In this document: one piece after another, positions 37,714 through 51,485 of the stretch
Numbering within the stretch: position 1 is the stretch's first letter
Layout of the letters: the number at the start of each line of letters is the position of its first letter
DNA from: Sitta carolinensis
Lineage: Eukaryota; Chordata; Aves; Passeriformes; Sittidae
Assembly (NCBI GenBank): GCA_032173965.1
Contig: CM063284.1
Coordinates: forward strand, 119,572,410-119,636,409
Direction: 5' to 3'
DNA length: 64,000 nucleotides
The notes under the pieces: generated by a model
Told to the model about the DNA's origin: nothing
The model's database searches: none
What the model saw: the letters and a program-made list of their open reading frames with translations, nothing else
Program-made: the position numbers and the translations under genes

Positions 37714-40700
37714 CCAGGACCCCAAGGTTCATAGAGCTCGACTTCCAAAAGACCTTTTTAGAGTACAAGAACAGGAGTCAAGCCCATGGCTCTTGCTCTG
37801 TTTGTCTGTAGTAGTTCACCTGCCTGGTTCGTCTCAGACAGTCTTGGATTGATGAAGTTTTACACTGTGTGTATACATCAACCATTGATTTTGGAGTGGG
37901 TGAAGGCAAACTTGTTTATCTGTCATTTACACTATTTGTTTTCCCCCTGAAATGCTGATTTTTGACAGGGCAAATAGCAGAATGGTACCTTACTACTGTG
38001 AACTACAGGTTAGCAATACAATATTATGTTCAATTTTTGCAGCAGATAAAAATGCATAATAAAAATTCACGTGTTATGGAAACTGCAAATTCTTTTTGCT
38101 TGCACAAGCTTTTGGGAACAGAAGAGTTTTTTCTCCCTGCGCATCTGACTTTACATGAATTTTGCTTTTTAGGAAGGAAGGACATACTGTGGTTTCATTT
38201 GCAGATGGCTAGAAGGATATTTGTCCCTGTAGGCTTTATAAACCAGGCTTTTGGCTTGTTTGGGAATACTTTCTTAGGAGATTGATGCCAGTTTTGCCTT
38301 GTTTATTTTTTTCCTTTTTACTCTACTGTGCTTAGTGTTCTGCTGATCTATCTTTGGAACAAGTCACATGCCAGTTGCTTGAGAAAGGAGATCTGTTGGT
38401 AACAGACATTACAAAGAGTCCACAGAAGATTAAAAGAATATTGTTCTTTCTTCTGTCCTTCTTTTATCTTACTCTGTTCTCTCTGAGCTCTTGTAAGCTT
38501 GTTTAGTAGGTTGAGATATATCATGTATATTATGTAAGGATATTATATAAGAAGCTTCTGACTAAAAACATATTGCACTTTCTGAGACTTGATGAAATGT
38601 GAAAGAAATTAAGTTATGAATGTACAGTAATATTTTGCTAGGTATGGATATTAACAGACATTGTTTCTTGAAATTCCTTCTCGGAATCGGGAAATTATTG
38701 GAAATGAGCAGAAGTCATTAGGATTGATGCTGCTGCAATATTAATATTTCCTCTCTGTTAAAATTTTATAATGCTTTCTCTCTATTATCTAGAAACTACA
38801 GAAATGTAAACCTTACTGTACGTGATCAATAAACAAATTAGCCAAAAGTAACTTTCAGTCTTATCCCTATTCTCTGAATAAATTGAGGAATTTAATTTAC
38901 TTTTAATATGATATTAAAGAGAAGAAAGAAAAGTGAAAAAACAAACAAAAACTATTATATAACTGGGACAGAATAGATTGAGCATTTTTTTCTTGTAGTG
39001 ACAGAGTGCCATGAAGTGCCACCTTACTTCAATATTTTCATTTGTCGTGATTAAGGAACATGTTGGGGGTTTTTCCCTCAGTCAATCATGCCTGGTAAGC
39101 AGATGTTGGTTTAAGTAGCATAACTAAAAATTAATTGGGTACTAGAGGCTCAGAAGACTGTTCTACTTTCAGAAACTGGAAAGCCCCGTTCTGTATTGGG
39201 AGCATGTATAGTCAACCCAGGTTCAGAGCTGGAGACAAGTTGTGTCCTGCAGTGTTACTCTCTTCCTGACACACTCTGCTCCACGCTGCTGTTGTGGGAC
39301 TGGTTCTGCACATCCCACTTCTGTCTGTGCCATGCAAGTGCTCAGGATGATGAGCTGAAGCTGTGGTTTACTGCGGCTTAGAGGGGAGACAAAGTCCAAT
39401 GCTGTCTTTGAGACGTTTGTAAAAAGCAGGCTGCTGCTGCAGCACACTAACACACAGCCATTTTACACAGGAACACCTTGTGAGGGGTTTTGCAGCTTTC
39501 CTTCCAAAAATGACTGCCTGCCCAGGTGGAATTTTTCTTTACATGCTCACTCATCTTGAATTTGTTTTCCTTTGTTTATCTTCTAACAAAGGTACAGCTG
39601 ACCTCACATGTTTACAAGCAATAGATAAAAATACTTGCATAATAATTAAGGAAATAATTTCTGTTCTGCAAACTGATTTGGTTTAATTTTAATAAGAGCA
39701 GACCTCCATCCATCTGCAAATGAGGGCTTAGTTCCTTCAAACAGATAAACACACTACAGACTTTGTAGATCTAAGATGTCTGCAATTTTTTATAAGCTAG
39801 CAGAGAGGCTGTTTTATTTAACATAGTTCACACTGAAAATATGATTTGATTCTAAGTTTAAAGGAAAAGTGCAAATTCTAAACCACAGGCTTTGTTAATG
39901 CTTTCTAATTCCATTCCAAGTATTATGGAAGTCTGATGTTTGAATAAGGCCAAGTCATCTTTTAATTCCTAAACTGGCTCCCATAAAAGGCTGGGAAGTC
40001 TTTGATCTATGCAAAAGAGAAGATCACCAGGGAGAAGTCTCTGCTTCTGTTTGTCCAAATGTTGCAAGCAGAGTCTCTAGGCTATAGCTAACAACTCAAA
40101 TTATATTTGTTTGTGTCTTAGACAGACTTTTTGATTTGCATATAAAAGGGATTTCAATGGCAATATCAAGTCTTTCATGGGTTTACAAAGGAGGAAAAAG
40201 GGTAGTCAAAGTTTAATTTAATAGACTGGCCTGCAATGATGTCATGTAATTAGCATGTGGTAATATAAATATTGCCTGATATCATACTTCTGTTTCTAAA
40301 ATTATCTGGTATGTACATACTAAATCTGATAAATTCTATGCAAAACTGGGGGGAAAGAAACTTTTTCAATATTGCACTAAAGCATGGAAATAAAATATAC
40401 TCTATAAAATGGAATGAAATAGAATAGATTAGGGTGGGATAGAATAGAAGTTTTCCTGAAAGAAAAAAAATAATATCTGGAAAGATTATTCTAGGAGGAA
40501 TAAGGGAAATTCACCTTAATATATGTGTAAAGTTTGTAGAATGCAGTTTCTAGCAAGGTTTCCTGAATTTTTTTCACTGGTCATTTTAGAGAAAAATAGA
40601 AAGTACAGAAATAGTCTGAAGAGCTGTTCTGACTTTTTTGATAGGGAAAATTATGAAGGAAGCAAAGGAATTATAAAGAAGGCTCCATGCTGCAACTTAT

Positions 40701-41724
40701 GTTGATGGCATCTAGTTTTATTTTGGGTTAAGTGGGAGGCACAGTACCATGCAATAACACTGTCATCTGTCTTATGACTGAAGTAATACTTCTCATAAGC
40801 AGAAAGGTTATTTATAATCACCTGTGAAAATTGCCCACCAGTAACTTTTCTACATAGCACACTACTGTAATGACCTTTTTCTCCCCCCGAAAAAATCAAA
40901 GAGGGTTTAACGAAAAAACCTTCTCAGTCTTTTTCTTCTCCCATCCATGACAGTCTTACAAGAGGGCTTAGACAGGAAGGAAGAATTGTTCTTGCAAGCC
41001 AGACTTTATTGTTTTCTTCTTGAGCATTTATCACAACCAAATGCAGATACGAGAGGTTGTCCTGCAGAAGAGCCATGAGATTAGGCTGGTGCTTATCACT
41101 TCATGTCACTGGAGCCCTTGACCACATGCTAGAGATGATACTTGTTTTTTCCATTATCCCCATTTGGCCACCATTTTAATTCCCTTTTAATGTTACAGGA
41201 AAAAAGTGGCAATTTTTAAAATTAGGTGAGCTAAGTTTACATGAGCTAGCTTTGTCCCTTGAAATCTTACATCTTCCCTCTTAATATGATATATGGCAAT
41301 TCTAGAGGTAAATGTACATTTTAACAAATAGTAAAGATGTTAACTAGATTAGAATTTGTTTCTAGTATTAGACATAGTGCTTCAGCATATTAGGTTTTAT
41401 TGTTTTTCATGGGAATGATGTCATATCATGACCTCATATTAAGAGCTAATGCAAAGTACAGCTGCTCTTCTCCAACAGTCCTTTTAAACAATGCAAATGT
41501 GCTGCTTTCCTGTCTGCCCTGCCCAGAAAGGCACATGTGCTCCAAATAGTATCTTTTTAGCCTGATGTAGTTGGAAAAATAAAATATGTCATCTCTTCCT
41601 GCAAATTTTGCCTTTGTTATCTACGTAGTGAGTAATTGCTAGAATAAAGGGTCTGGACAATCTTAATGACATCCGAAGAGTTCAAAGGAGTCTGTAAAGT
41701 TTGTCATCACTGCTTAAGTTGTCA
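37714..41724. other. Non-coding sequence, no gene seen
   Basis: Four kilobases without a recognised exon or repeat. A 107-codon frame at 37962-38285 opens only with TTG and shows no domain. A short run of ATAGAATAG-like words occurs around 40405-40450. The segment just right of the LTR has no recognisable retroviral character. Confidence 0.65.
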
Positions 41725-42085
41725 AATCATAGAAAATAGTCCTGAAAAAGATCTCCAGAGGTCATGAAGTCTCTAAACTAAGATCAGCTATACCTATCTT
41801 TTTTTTTCCTGAAAGATGTTTGTCTAACCTTTTTCAGTGATCGAAATTCCATGACCTTCCCAGAAAAATCTATTCCAAAGCTCTTTCTTAATGTTTAACC
41901 TTTGATGCTGTCACTGCTTGTTCTTTCCACCATGAGCAAGTAGAACAGATGATTTTCTTCTTCTTGACAAGAGCTTTTCATGTAATTGAAGGATGCTATG
42001 ATCTTTCCCCTCTTTCCCAGCAAACTATTTTTCTGTCTTTGTGTTTTCTAATCTTTAACAATTTTCTTTGCTCTTTTCTGGAGAG
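41725..42085 (-). mobile_element. Old CR1-type LINE 3' end, diverged
   Basis: Read on the - strand this is the 3' end of an old CR1 copy, with its terminus at the left. The left edge AATCATAGAAAATAGTCC matches the complement of the CR1 terminal ATTCTATGATT-type sequence. It is followed by complement-strand landmarks: CTCCAGAGGTCATGAAGTC (about 41754-41772), the AGTGATCGAAATTCCATGACC block (positions 41837-41857), TTCTTAATGTTTAACC (about 41885-41900) and TTGCTCTTTTCTGGAG (about 42068-42083). These match the familiar amniote CR1 3' segment with many substitutions and small indels, including an inserted T run near 41799. It is clearly more diverged than the 4.4-kb copy and lies in the opposite orientation. 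Confidence 0.85.
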
Positions 42086-43193
42086 GTGATGAAGCAAGAA
42101 GATTTGATATCCTACTTCTAACCCTGTTACCTTCCTTTCAATCTTCCTGCTAGTTTAGCAAGGAGAATAGAAATAAGACTCTTTAGATCATCATGTTCTC
42201 TCCCAGGCTACCTGAAGAATTTGCTCTGGTATTGTTAGCTATTTTTTATTTTTGCTTAGTTTGCTCTTTGCTTTTGTCACTGTTTTGGGTTTTTTAGGTT
42301 ATTTTAAATGTAAATAAAAACATTTATTTAAATAAAAACAAATGTACTCTGTGTTAAAAGTAGGATCATTGATATGACTCCAAAAACTTATCCTTCACAG
42401 CAGTTTTGTCACTTCTTGTGTTGCATAACATATTTCCATCTGCCTGAGCAGGAAAGGCTAGATATGCTTGTAAGCTTTGATTATCTTGGTTTCCATATGA
42501 TCTGCATCTGTAGTTAACTGTATTAGTTAACTTTGGTTAAGATATCATCACCAAGGATCTGATTTAAACCATTGCCATAAACAAACATTTGATTTTCAAG
42601 GATGTCATTAGGGACATCATATCCCTTTGGCTCCTGTAGACAGTTTTTTTCTAAAGGGGTTTGCCTACATTAGAGCTTCAGAATCACTTTTGCATCTAAA
42701 CTTTATGTTACTTAGCAGCAGGGTTTTCAGTTCATTTTGTGTCTGTGCTTTGTCTATTGACTGAGCCCCACCCGTTTCCACTATGAAGTGTAGGTCACTG
42801 CTTTTCTCTTTTTCCCTGTGCAGCTGTCCTTCTGGCAGTCCTTGTGAGGAACTTCTTCCAGGTTTATTTCAGTTCCTGAACTCCTCAGGACTGAGCCAAA
42901 GACTCTGTCATGTAAGTACCATCAGTAAATATCTGTTTCTAAAGCTCATGGGATCAGTCCCTTTTTTTTTGTGCTCTGCCTGGAAATTCCAAAGTTTCAC
43001 CTAATGGGAGATCCCCTTGTAGCATCTGTTCTGGGACCGCGCCTTTAAGTCATTATCAGTGGATGTGGCATTGCCCTGCTAATGTGGACAAGACAAAAAA
43101 TGGATGTTGAAATTAGACATTGAAATAAATTCTCCACTGCCACCACCCCAATAAAATTATGTAACACTTAATACTTGCTTGACTTTGGGAGCG
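42086..43193. other. Non-coding sequence, no gene seen
   Basis: No exon is recognised. The 12-mer TAAATAAAAACA is repeated at 42311-42322 and 42329-42340. ORFs are short and have no domain. Confidence 0.6.
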
Positions 43194-43223
43194 TTGTGTT
43201 GCTCTGCATTGTGAGCAACACAA
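43194..43223. repeat. Perfect 11-bp hairpin
   Basis: TTGTGTTGCTC (43194-43204) is followed after an 8-base loop by its exact reverse complement GAGCAACACAA (43213-43223). The stem does not extend beyond one G-T pair, so it is too short for a typical microRNA precursor. It has no following T run that would suggest an RNA polymerase III or bacterial-type terminator. Confidence 0.8.
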
Positions 43224-46200
43224 TTGTGGCACCTATTGGAATTCATTAGTCCTGGGCAGGGGTGTTGGACTTCTACAAAAAAATGTAGCTATGTGACTTA
43301 AAATAGTTTTGTACATAAAATAACATAAAATGAATATTTTAAAAGACTTAAACCAGAGAGCAGCTCAGGATTTCACATTGCTTTATCCTGGAAAATCTAT
43401 TTCTGGTCTTGAAACAGTGTTTAAATGTGGCTGTCAAAATTTGCTCTCTGACTTTATGGTCATCTATGTGACTTTCATGGGGACTCTTTCTGATTTTCTA
43501 TGAACCTTGTCCAGAAGTAAAGGCATTAAGTCCTTTCTCCTCCCTTTTTCCAATGCTTTTTGAGATGCAAATATTCATGCATGGGTCACAACAGTTCTGA
43601 AGTCCAAGAAAGAAAAAACATGTGATCAAGGGTTTTGAGAATTGTCAGTAAAGCCATTGTGCTTTTATATATGGAAAAAAATAATGTTTTTTTTCTCATA
43701 TTCGAATTTGAGGGGAAAATAGAATTTTCAAAGGCATGAAAGAGTTCAGTCTTCTGAGCATGAATATCTAAGCAAGATGTGATCCTAAAATGACAAGGAG
43801 TCAACATCTGGGTATGTTTTCCCACATTAGCAACTGCTGTCCTAAACTGCTGTTGCATGTGATGTTAAACAGCTGCTCAGTTTCACCCCAGAGGTAAGAC
43901 TATTCTGTATCCAACTTACATTTAAGTCTCTCAGAACTTTTGAGATAAAAAGGTCTTAGAAAATATGTAAAGTAGAGGCACTGAATCTTCACTGTACTTG
44001 GTACCAAGAAACCCATGTTTCAATTCAATAAAAAGGTGCTGATATGTTTTAATGCTTATTCTTGGCACTACCATATTCCATTATCCAACCACCATTTCTC
44101 ATTATCTATATACTAAATTTTTCAAGTCAGTACTTTCAGTCTGTCCATGTACTACTGAAATACCATACAAATAGCTGCTACAAATATTAACAGCTGGTCC
44201 ATTTCAAGGTACTGTACCTTTGTCTGCAATTTGCAGTAAGAACGATCTCTATCCTCCCAACACCATCAACCCATCCTGCAGGCTGAAAAGCCTGGTGGCT
44301 GTTGAAGCTGTTTGAGAAGGGTTTTTTACCATACTATTTTTTTGGAGAAGAAAAAAGGCTTCATGGGATCAGGGAAATAATTATTTGGGATTTTTAATAT
44401 TTAATAAAATTATGATCAGGAAATTTATAATGGGTAAAAAAGTTGAATTTTTTGTAACTGATACAGGCATTCTTCCTACAGTGATTATAGACAGGATACT
44501 GAAATGTAGCACACCAATGCCTGTAGTTTTTGTCTGCATTTCTGTATCTTAAATGAGATGAACCATGCTACTAGAAAGTAAAGGCATGACTATAACACAC
44601 CTGCACTGGATGGGACTGTTATTCCCCCAAAGCTCCATAACTTTGTGTAAACATGTTCATAGCAAAGCAGGAATATGATTTTGTATGCACTTCCACAGAG
44701 AAGTAAGACACAGTTGTGATTTCTTAGAAAAGAATTGCTGACATGAGAATTATAGATGTCACTTCTTCCAAAAGTTTCATAGTAAAAGGTTCTTTTGAAG
44801 GTGGAGTTCTTTCTAAGTCCAGATGGAAGCAGTTAACTGTTTTCTTGATTTCTAAGACCAAACTGAGCTCCAAGTGCACTTGTGAAATCAGTGGCTGTGG
44901 AGTTAACTTTCTGTTTACTAATGTAGTTCAAACATTTGCTCAATTATATAATATTTTTCCTTCAAAATGAGGTCCTAACTTTTTTCCATAAGAGTATAGG
45001 GTGAGATGTTGCCTTTCAGTTTGTCTGAATTACTGCAAAAGATTTGACTTAGAGTGTAAGAACGGCAAAGAATATCCAAAAAATGTTTTCAACTATGCAT
45101 CTGTGGGTATCTCTCTCTTAAAGTCTATTGAAGAATATACCTGAAAATGGTATGGAGGCATTTATGCCTCTTATTAACCATATTGTGTCTGATTCATTGC
45201 CTTAAAAGAAATATCAGAGGTTGGATTCAAAATAAGATTATTGTGGTAGCTAGAACTATATTTTGAGCTGGTGGAACCCTCTGAGTATACTAAGACTGAA
45301 AGTCCAGCCACTTTTCCCTCTTTTGCCCTAGCCTTGTTAAACAAAAGCATGTGACTGCTTTCATAGAGAATCAGACAGGGCAAATGTTCCCTTATTTACT
45401 ACTTCAAAATTACCTGCAAACAACCATAATTTACTTGATGTGTATGTTAGTGAATTGTGCTCTACTGGGCTGTTTATCTTCACTCATTGTAGGTATTTTT
45501 GCACTTGCAATTCGGTGCTGTAAGCCTTACTCCACAGTAAGTGTTAGTTTTAGAATCACAAGAAAACCTTACAAAATGTTCTCTTCCCCTTGAGGAATAT
45601 TACTCTGTATTCACCTCGCATAACACAGACTCTTTACAGATTACAAACATCATTCAATTCAAGCCAGTCTGGTAGTGAGTCTCCTCTAAATAAACTTTCT
45701 TTTATTTCTCTGGTCTTAAAGTCTGTTCTCTGTCTCTTTATTTTCTTTGCTCCTTTGTGTGGGGTTGAGATTTATAAGGACTGCTGTTACAAGCTATACG
45801 TTTTCTTACATCAGTCCTTTTGGTCTCAAGACCATGAAACAGAGAATTTACAGTGGCCATAAAAAAAGACCCCCCAAAAATACGATTCACCTTTGCAAAT
45901 GTTCTGAATTTCTGAATGATGTAGAAAACTAGTGAAATGAAAGGTTGTTCTTATTATTCTCCATAAAGAAAACCAGCTCCTGGCTACCATTAAAATTAGT
46001 GAGGAGCTTACACCAACTCTCTTTTTAGAAGCTAGAGGAAATTCTTACCATTTTCAGAGTTTTCATCTGTACCTTTGCAGAGAGCCAAGCTGGCATGAGA
46101 TCTGAGAAACTTTCATCTTCAGGAAAATTCAAGCACTGCTCCCAGAGTTTTTCTTAGGTCTGTGTCTAAGGGAACTGTAACTCTTCATGGAACAGAGTGT

Positions 46201-49200
46201 AATATTCTAAACAAAATATGAAAAACCTGTTATAAATAAACCTAATTAAGCATTTTCAGATGAATAAACAGTAGTTTCATAACCCTTGCGATGAAATCTT
46301 ATAATCTTATAATTAAGTCCATGTTTAATACCAAAATGACAGTTCGATGGAGTTCTTTTGAGGATTAAATAGGGCAGAGTATTACATGCAGTTTTCCTGC
46401 TCCATACGCTACAGATTTTATGTGGGGATGACATCACATTCAGTAAAAAGACAGGTGATCTATTACCTGGATAATATAAATAATTACTAAATAATGTCGA
46501 ACCTGGTACCTTGAACATGAGTTCCTATTTTGGAGTTGAGCTCCCTAAAGTTCTTTTTGTTCACATTCCCCCAAATTGGTCATCTCACTCTGAAGCAGCA
46601 TCTGTATAGTCTATGAAAAGTAAGAAAGTGAAAATCAGACTTTGGTTTTCTTAGGATGTATTCCAAGATTCTATGACTTGTGTGAGGTATGTTTCCCACT
46701 GTTACTAGCATGCTGGACGAGATCTTAATTGATCTCTTGTTCTTTATTTTCTGGGCAGAATGGAGTCTTTGAAGATGAATACTGGCTCATAAACTAAATG
46801 CTTTCAGCTGTTGCTGCTGAACATAACAATTCATAAGAAGATTTTTGTCAGTTGCTAAGATATTTCCTTGTTTTTATGGAGAAGAAAAGGTTGTAGTTTA
46901 ACCCTTAAATACCTTCTGGATAACATTACAAGTCACACTAAATGTGTACAGTAGAAATATAACAGCTGGAGAAGGAAAGCATTCTTTAGTAAGGCAAAGC
47001 ATTTAGAAATGTGAACACTATCCTGATCAGATGTAGGATTAATATTACATGTTATGCAGGAGGTCATATTCATTGAGTAAGTTGGTCTACTCTAAAACTG
47101 AAAAACATGAATGGATAAACTTAAATAAACTTAAATATTACTACTCTTTGTATATGTAGTAGCTAGGTGACAAAAGTTTGCAGGACTAGACCAATGTGCA
47201 GCATGCTGACACAACACAAAGTAGTATCAATCTTTCACAGAAAGCCATTTCAAGCCTTTTTTTTCCCTGTATTCCAGAAAGGAGTGACATGTTACATGGT
47301 GCAGCTGGCAGCTTGTCTTGGCCTGATAACGCATGATCAGAGCCTCATGAAACAGTTTAGTTGGAACGCCCTCTCAGTACATAAAATATTCTAAATGAAA
47401 AGCAGAAACACAGTGGGATGAGAGGAGCATGTTTGGGAGTCAGGCGTGTCTGAGTCCAAACTCTCCCATAGCAGAACTTCCCCTCCCTGCCTTTCTCCTC
47501 CCCAGATGAGCAGGTCACAATATTCTCTGTCTTGCTGGAGTAAATGTTGACAGTTTTTTAACCTCTCCAGCACGACAGAAGATTGCTTCAGGAGCTTTCA
47601 GTTCTACACACATCATGTTAACCTTGCTACCAGGCAGCAAAATGATGATGAGTAGCTGATGGGAATAACTGGCATGGGAGCCTTGTGACTACTGTCTGGA
47701 ATTATTAAAGGTCCACAACCAGGGGGAAAGGAAAAGAGGAACTAGGACCTCCATTGTAGCCAGGGTTGGACCCAAAACTCACATTATTGTATAAACTGAT
47801 ATGGATGAAATAGTAAGATCCGGAGCTTCCATTTTGTCATGTGTTTGTGTGTTCTCTGTTGGGAAACCAAGAGCTGCTGCTATAAGTCTTTGGTGAGATG
47901 GGAGAATGAATACATGGTAGGAAAAAAAGATAAATCCATATTCCCTATAGCAGGACAAAAGTCTTGTTTCCTTTAGGGAACTTGTTGAGGTGCTGGGGAG
48001 CACCTCATTATCCCTGTTTCTCTGCTGATAGCAAGACACCTCAGTTGTTTCCCAACCAGCCATCAGGTTTTGTCTCCTTTTTCTGGCATACATAACAAGT
48101 GACAACCCACTACACTTACTAGCTGCAGCTCAGACAGTTCATGCTGTTGGCTGAGTAGTTCATACCTTGATAACGCAATTTTTAAGAGCTCACAGGAAAG
48201 TTTTTTTTTTTATTTGGTGGATTTGGCAGCCCCCCTCCCACCTAAAAAAGGTAAATCTCATACATAAAACTGCTTTTGGGTGCAAACTATTGTAGCTGTA
48301 AGTTAGAAAATACCAGAATTAAGGGTGTTGCTTGTTTGTTTTCCAAAATTAATTTAATTTTCCAGTGATTAGCTTTTAGATTATCTGTAGCTTCTGTTAT
48401 CATGTGCTTCTTTCCTTCAAGATCACTGCCTCATTCAGTGCAGGGTGTACTTACTCAATAAACAACTGCTTAATCTTTACTTCCTTTTGTGTTCCACGCA
48501 GCATTGTTATGTACTACCTTGCTATAAAACCCACACTACTCACTTCATGGAGTTTTCTGTAAGACTCATCACTTTGGATTTTCTTTTTAAAGCACTTAAA
48601 AATATTTTTTCCCATTTCTGTGAGAGAAAGGAAATTAATTATTTTATCAAGATTTTCTAGAAAATATGAATCCAAACTTTAAAATGCTAAGGTGGATTTT
48701 TTTTTATAGTAGCCCATCAATTTTGGGTACCCAGTTCCAGACTTGAACACAAAGTGATAAGCAGCTTTCACAATGTGAACAGCCAAATAAAAAAATAACA
48801 CACCTGTTGAACAACAGCTAGGGTCATTGTGACAGGTTGAATACAACTGTTTAGAGGAACATAGTTCCTTGAGTTTCTTTCAACTTCTGCAGAAGGTGGA
48901 GGTCTTGCAATCAATAGGTACCTATTTTCAAATCAGTCCTGGGCAATGGTCTACTTTGCTCAGCCAATTGGACAATTTAACTCAAAATAATGCATTACGG
49001 TCTTTAATGTCATGGTTTCTCAAATGTACTTGCAGAAGGATATTAGCTTAGGGCTATGTGGACAGTCTAATCATTGACTTCTCTTAATTATTGCAATCTG
49101 AAATTCTTTTCTATTTTATTTTCTTTTATGAGTTCCTCTTATTTTTCAAGAGGTTTGCTAAATTATGTTTGAATGTGGAAATCAAGAGAAATGTTCTAAT

Positions 49201-51485
49201 TTCTCTATGTTTTTATGTGTATTTGTAAATACTTTCTTGTATAACAATATGGAACATGCTCTTGGAGAACTTCTGGAGAACAGAGAACTTCTCCAATACC
49301 TCTTGAATATATTTAATACTTCAGTTTTCCTGCATAATGCTTTCATGAGAGTTGAGGTAGAAGGAGGAATGGACCATTGTTTAGTAATTATAACTTGTAT
49401 AACATGAGATCTTAGTGTGCTTTTTTGACAATATTCTTGTTACAATTAACTTTAATACAAGGCATTACAATAACTTTGTGGATTGTCTGCCAGCATATAC
49501 TGTTCACATATTGAAGAATACACTGAAGATGTCAGTTCTGTACTTACTTGTGAAACTTTCAGCAGTTCATAACTAGTGCTTTGCCTTAGACGTCACAAAA
49601 TCAAATCCTTATTATATCCCATGAGTTCCATATTAGGCTGGAATTCCAATGGAAATTCATGAGGGACTTTCTGTCTGCAGGGTTTTGTAATGTGGCTATG
49701 AATACCACTAAAAATGTTTTCCTTAAAAGCTGGATATCCACACATGCCCTATTGGTAAACCACTGGGTTGCTGAATTAAGGTTTTATTTACCACTGAAAT
49801 AAATATACTACCCAGTATACACATAGTCAGGAACCACATATGGGAACCATTCCTGGGCTATATCAACATCAGTTAAGTTGTTTGCTGTATTTAATGCTGT
49901 ATGTTAGCATTGGGAAGTATGATTTAAAATCATTAGCTCTGCTAGTTAATCTCTTCATCTCTTCCAGAGATCTGGAATCTGTGAGAACCTTGGTCTTTCC
50001 AAACTTGGAAGTGTTTTGCATGCTTTGAACCCAGTTTCAGAGAAAATTCTACCATCTTTCTTGAATGTCTTTGGTGTGATATTTGCTTCAACCTTCATGC
50101 TGTCAGAACAGAATTTGCAAACGTAAGGTTTTCATAAAAGGAATACATAAACAAGACATAGGTATGTTGTTTTTTACTGAACTTTCTTGTTTGACAAAAA
50201 GTAATAGTGCTCTTTAGTGTTTGGGGAGTTTTTTTGTTCTACAAAATTCTATTACCATGGAGTATGTATTAATTCTGGAAAAAAAAGGCGTAAAATTTAT
50301 TGACCTGACTTAACATTTTACTTCTAATTTGTTACTTAATGAGACGAGAAATGACTGTCTGAACAAAATTTTTTTCCTGAATATTTTAATAAACCATGTA
50401 CAGTTTTTCCAGCTTATTTATGGCTCTAGCCATTTGATACTGTATATTTTTTAAAAGTTGATTGTTGGCACTAGCTGATACACCTGTCATAGTATCTATT
50501 TACAGTATATACATCTCTCTGCCAAGTTAGGTCATAGTTTGCAATGTGGTTAGCACTGAATTCACAACATGGTATGATTCTGTACAACAATCTGAACTTG
50601 TGAAACCAACTAAATGGTGGTAATCTTATAGGGAGTTTTATTAAGTTGCAGCTACACATGGGGATATAGGATATATGTTGTTGAAACTAAAATTTATATT
50701 ATTAATAATTTTTAAATGAATTTTCTTCTCTGTGTGTGTATTTTTGTTCAGGATAATTAGCTAACCACAGTTTGTTTATACAAGGTGTGTGTAATCTGTT
50801 TATAGAGCATGGCAGCTGACATAATGTAGCTCTTGGAGAGCTGTGACATTCCCTTCCCACAAGTAACATTTGAAATGATAAAACAACATTCAGATGAATA
50901 ACTCCCCACCAGGTAAAAATCATTATAGCCCACATTCTCCAATAATATTTTCAATCCACCTTGTTAAACCTTTCCACAGAAGCAACCCCACTTGCTGTAA
51001 CTGTAGAACTATTATTTGGCCAGTTTGGGGCCCCAAAAATGTGTCTGAAGCAAATTTACTGTTACTGAGAAGAGTGTTTTTTGTAGACCAAAATGTTATG
51101 ATATGGCTCAAACAAAAATAATGAGATTTGATTAGGGGATTAGAAACACGAGCACACAAATTCCCTGTCATCTGGATGGAAATATGGCATAATAGGGCAT
51201 GGGGAATTTGAGCCCAAATATTTGCCATCTTTGAGAATCACATTTTGCCTGGGCTCTGAAAAAGTTTTCTCCAAGATCGCTGCATGCTTTCAGAAATGTC
51301 AGGATATCAAACTTCTCTATTTGATGGGCCCCTCCAAAGTATGCATTATTTTTGCACCAGGGTCCATGTGAATGTCTTTTTTTCTGGGTTGGTGTATTTT
51401 TCCCTGTAGAGTGACAAAGCAGGAAGCATATTAATATAATTGCGGGATCTGCTCTACATGGAAGTATTGTACAAAGATGGACAAA
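43224..51485. other. Long non-coding stretch, no gene seen
   Basis: No exon, RNA gene or mobile element is recognised over about 8 kb. A frame at 45351-45593 encodes a hydrophobic segment (CALLGCLSSLIVGIFALAI) and contains a good donor-like CACA|GTAAGT at about 45534-45543. I cannot match it to any family and do not call it an exon. Small structures are an ATAAACTTAA tandem pair near 47115-47134, 11 T at 48201-48211, and a perfect palindrome TTTGGGGCCCCAAA at 51024-51037. Confidence 0.6.

Noticed and set aside
37962..38285. 107-codon frame on the + strand as a gene
   Set aside because: It opens only with TTG, has no domain, and lies in AT-rich sequence where frames of this length occur by chance.
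43194..43223. Hairpin as a microRNA precursor
   Set aside because: The stem ends after 11 pairs (plus one G-T), well below the roughly 22 pairs needed, and I recognise no known microRNA seed.
49262..49296. Inverted repeat TTGGAGAA/TTCTCCAA
   Set aside because: The stem is only 8 bp with a 19-base loop and includes direct repeats of GGAGAAC-type words, so it is within chance expectation.
51024..51037. Perfect palindrome TTTGGGGCCCCAAA
   Set aside because: It is striking to the eye but isolated, and I know no binding protein or element end with this exact sequence in this context.
50702..51228. Cluster of overlapping - strand ORFs as a gene
   Set aside because: The frames overlap each other and a + strand frame, none has a domain, and no splice-framed order emerges.
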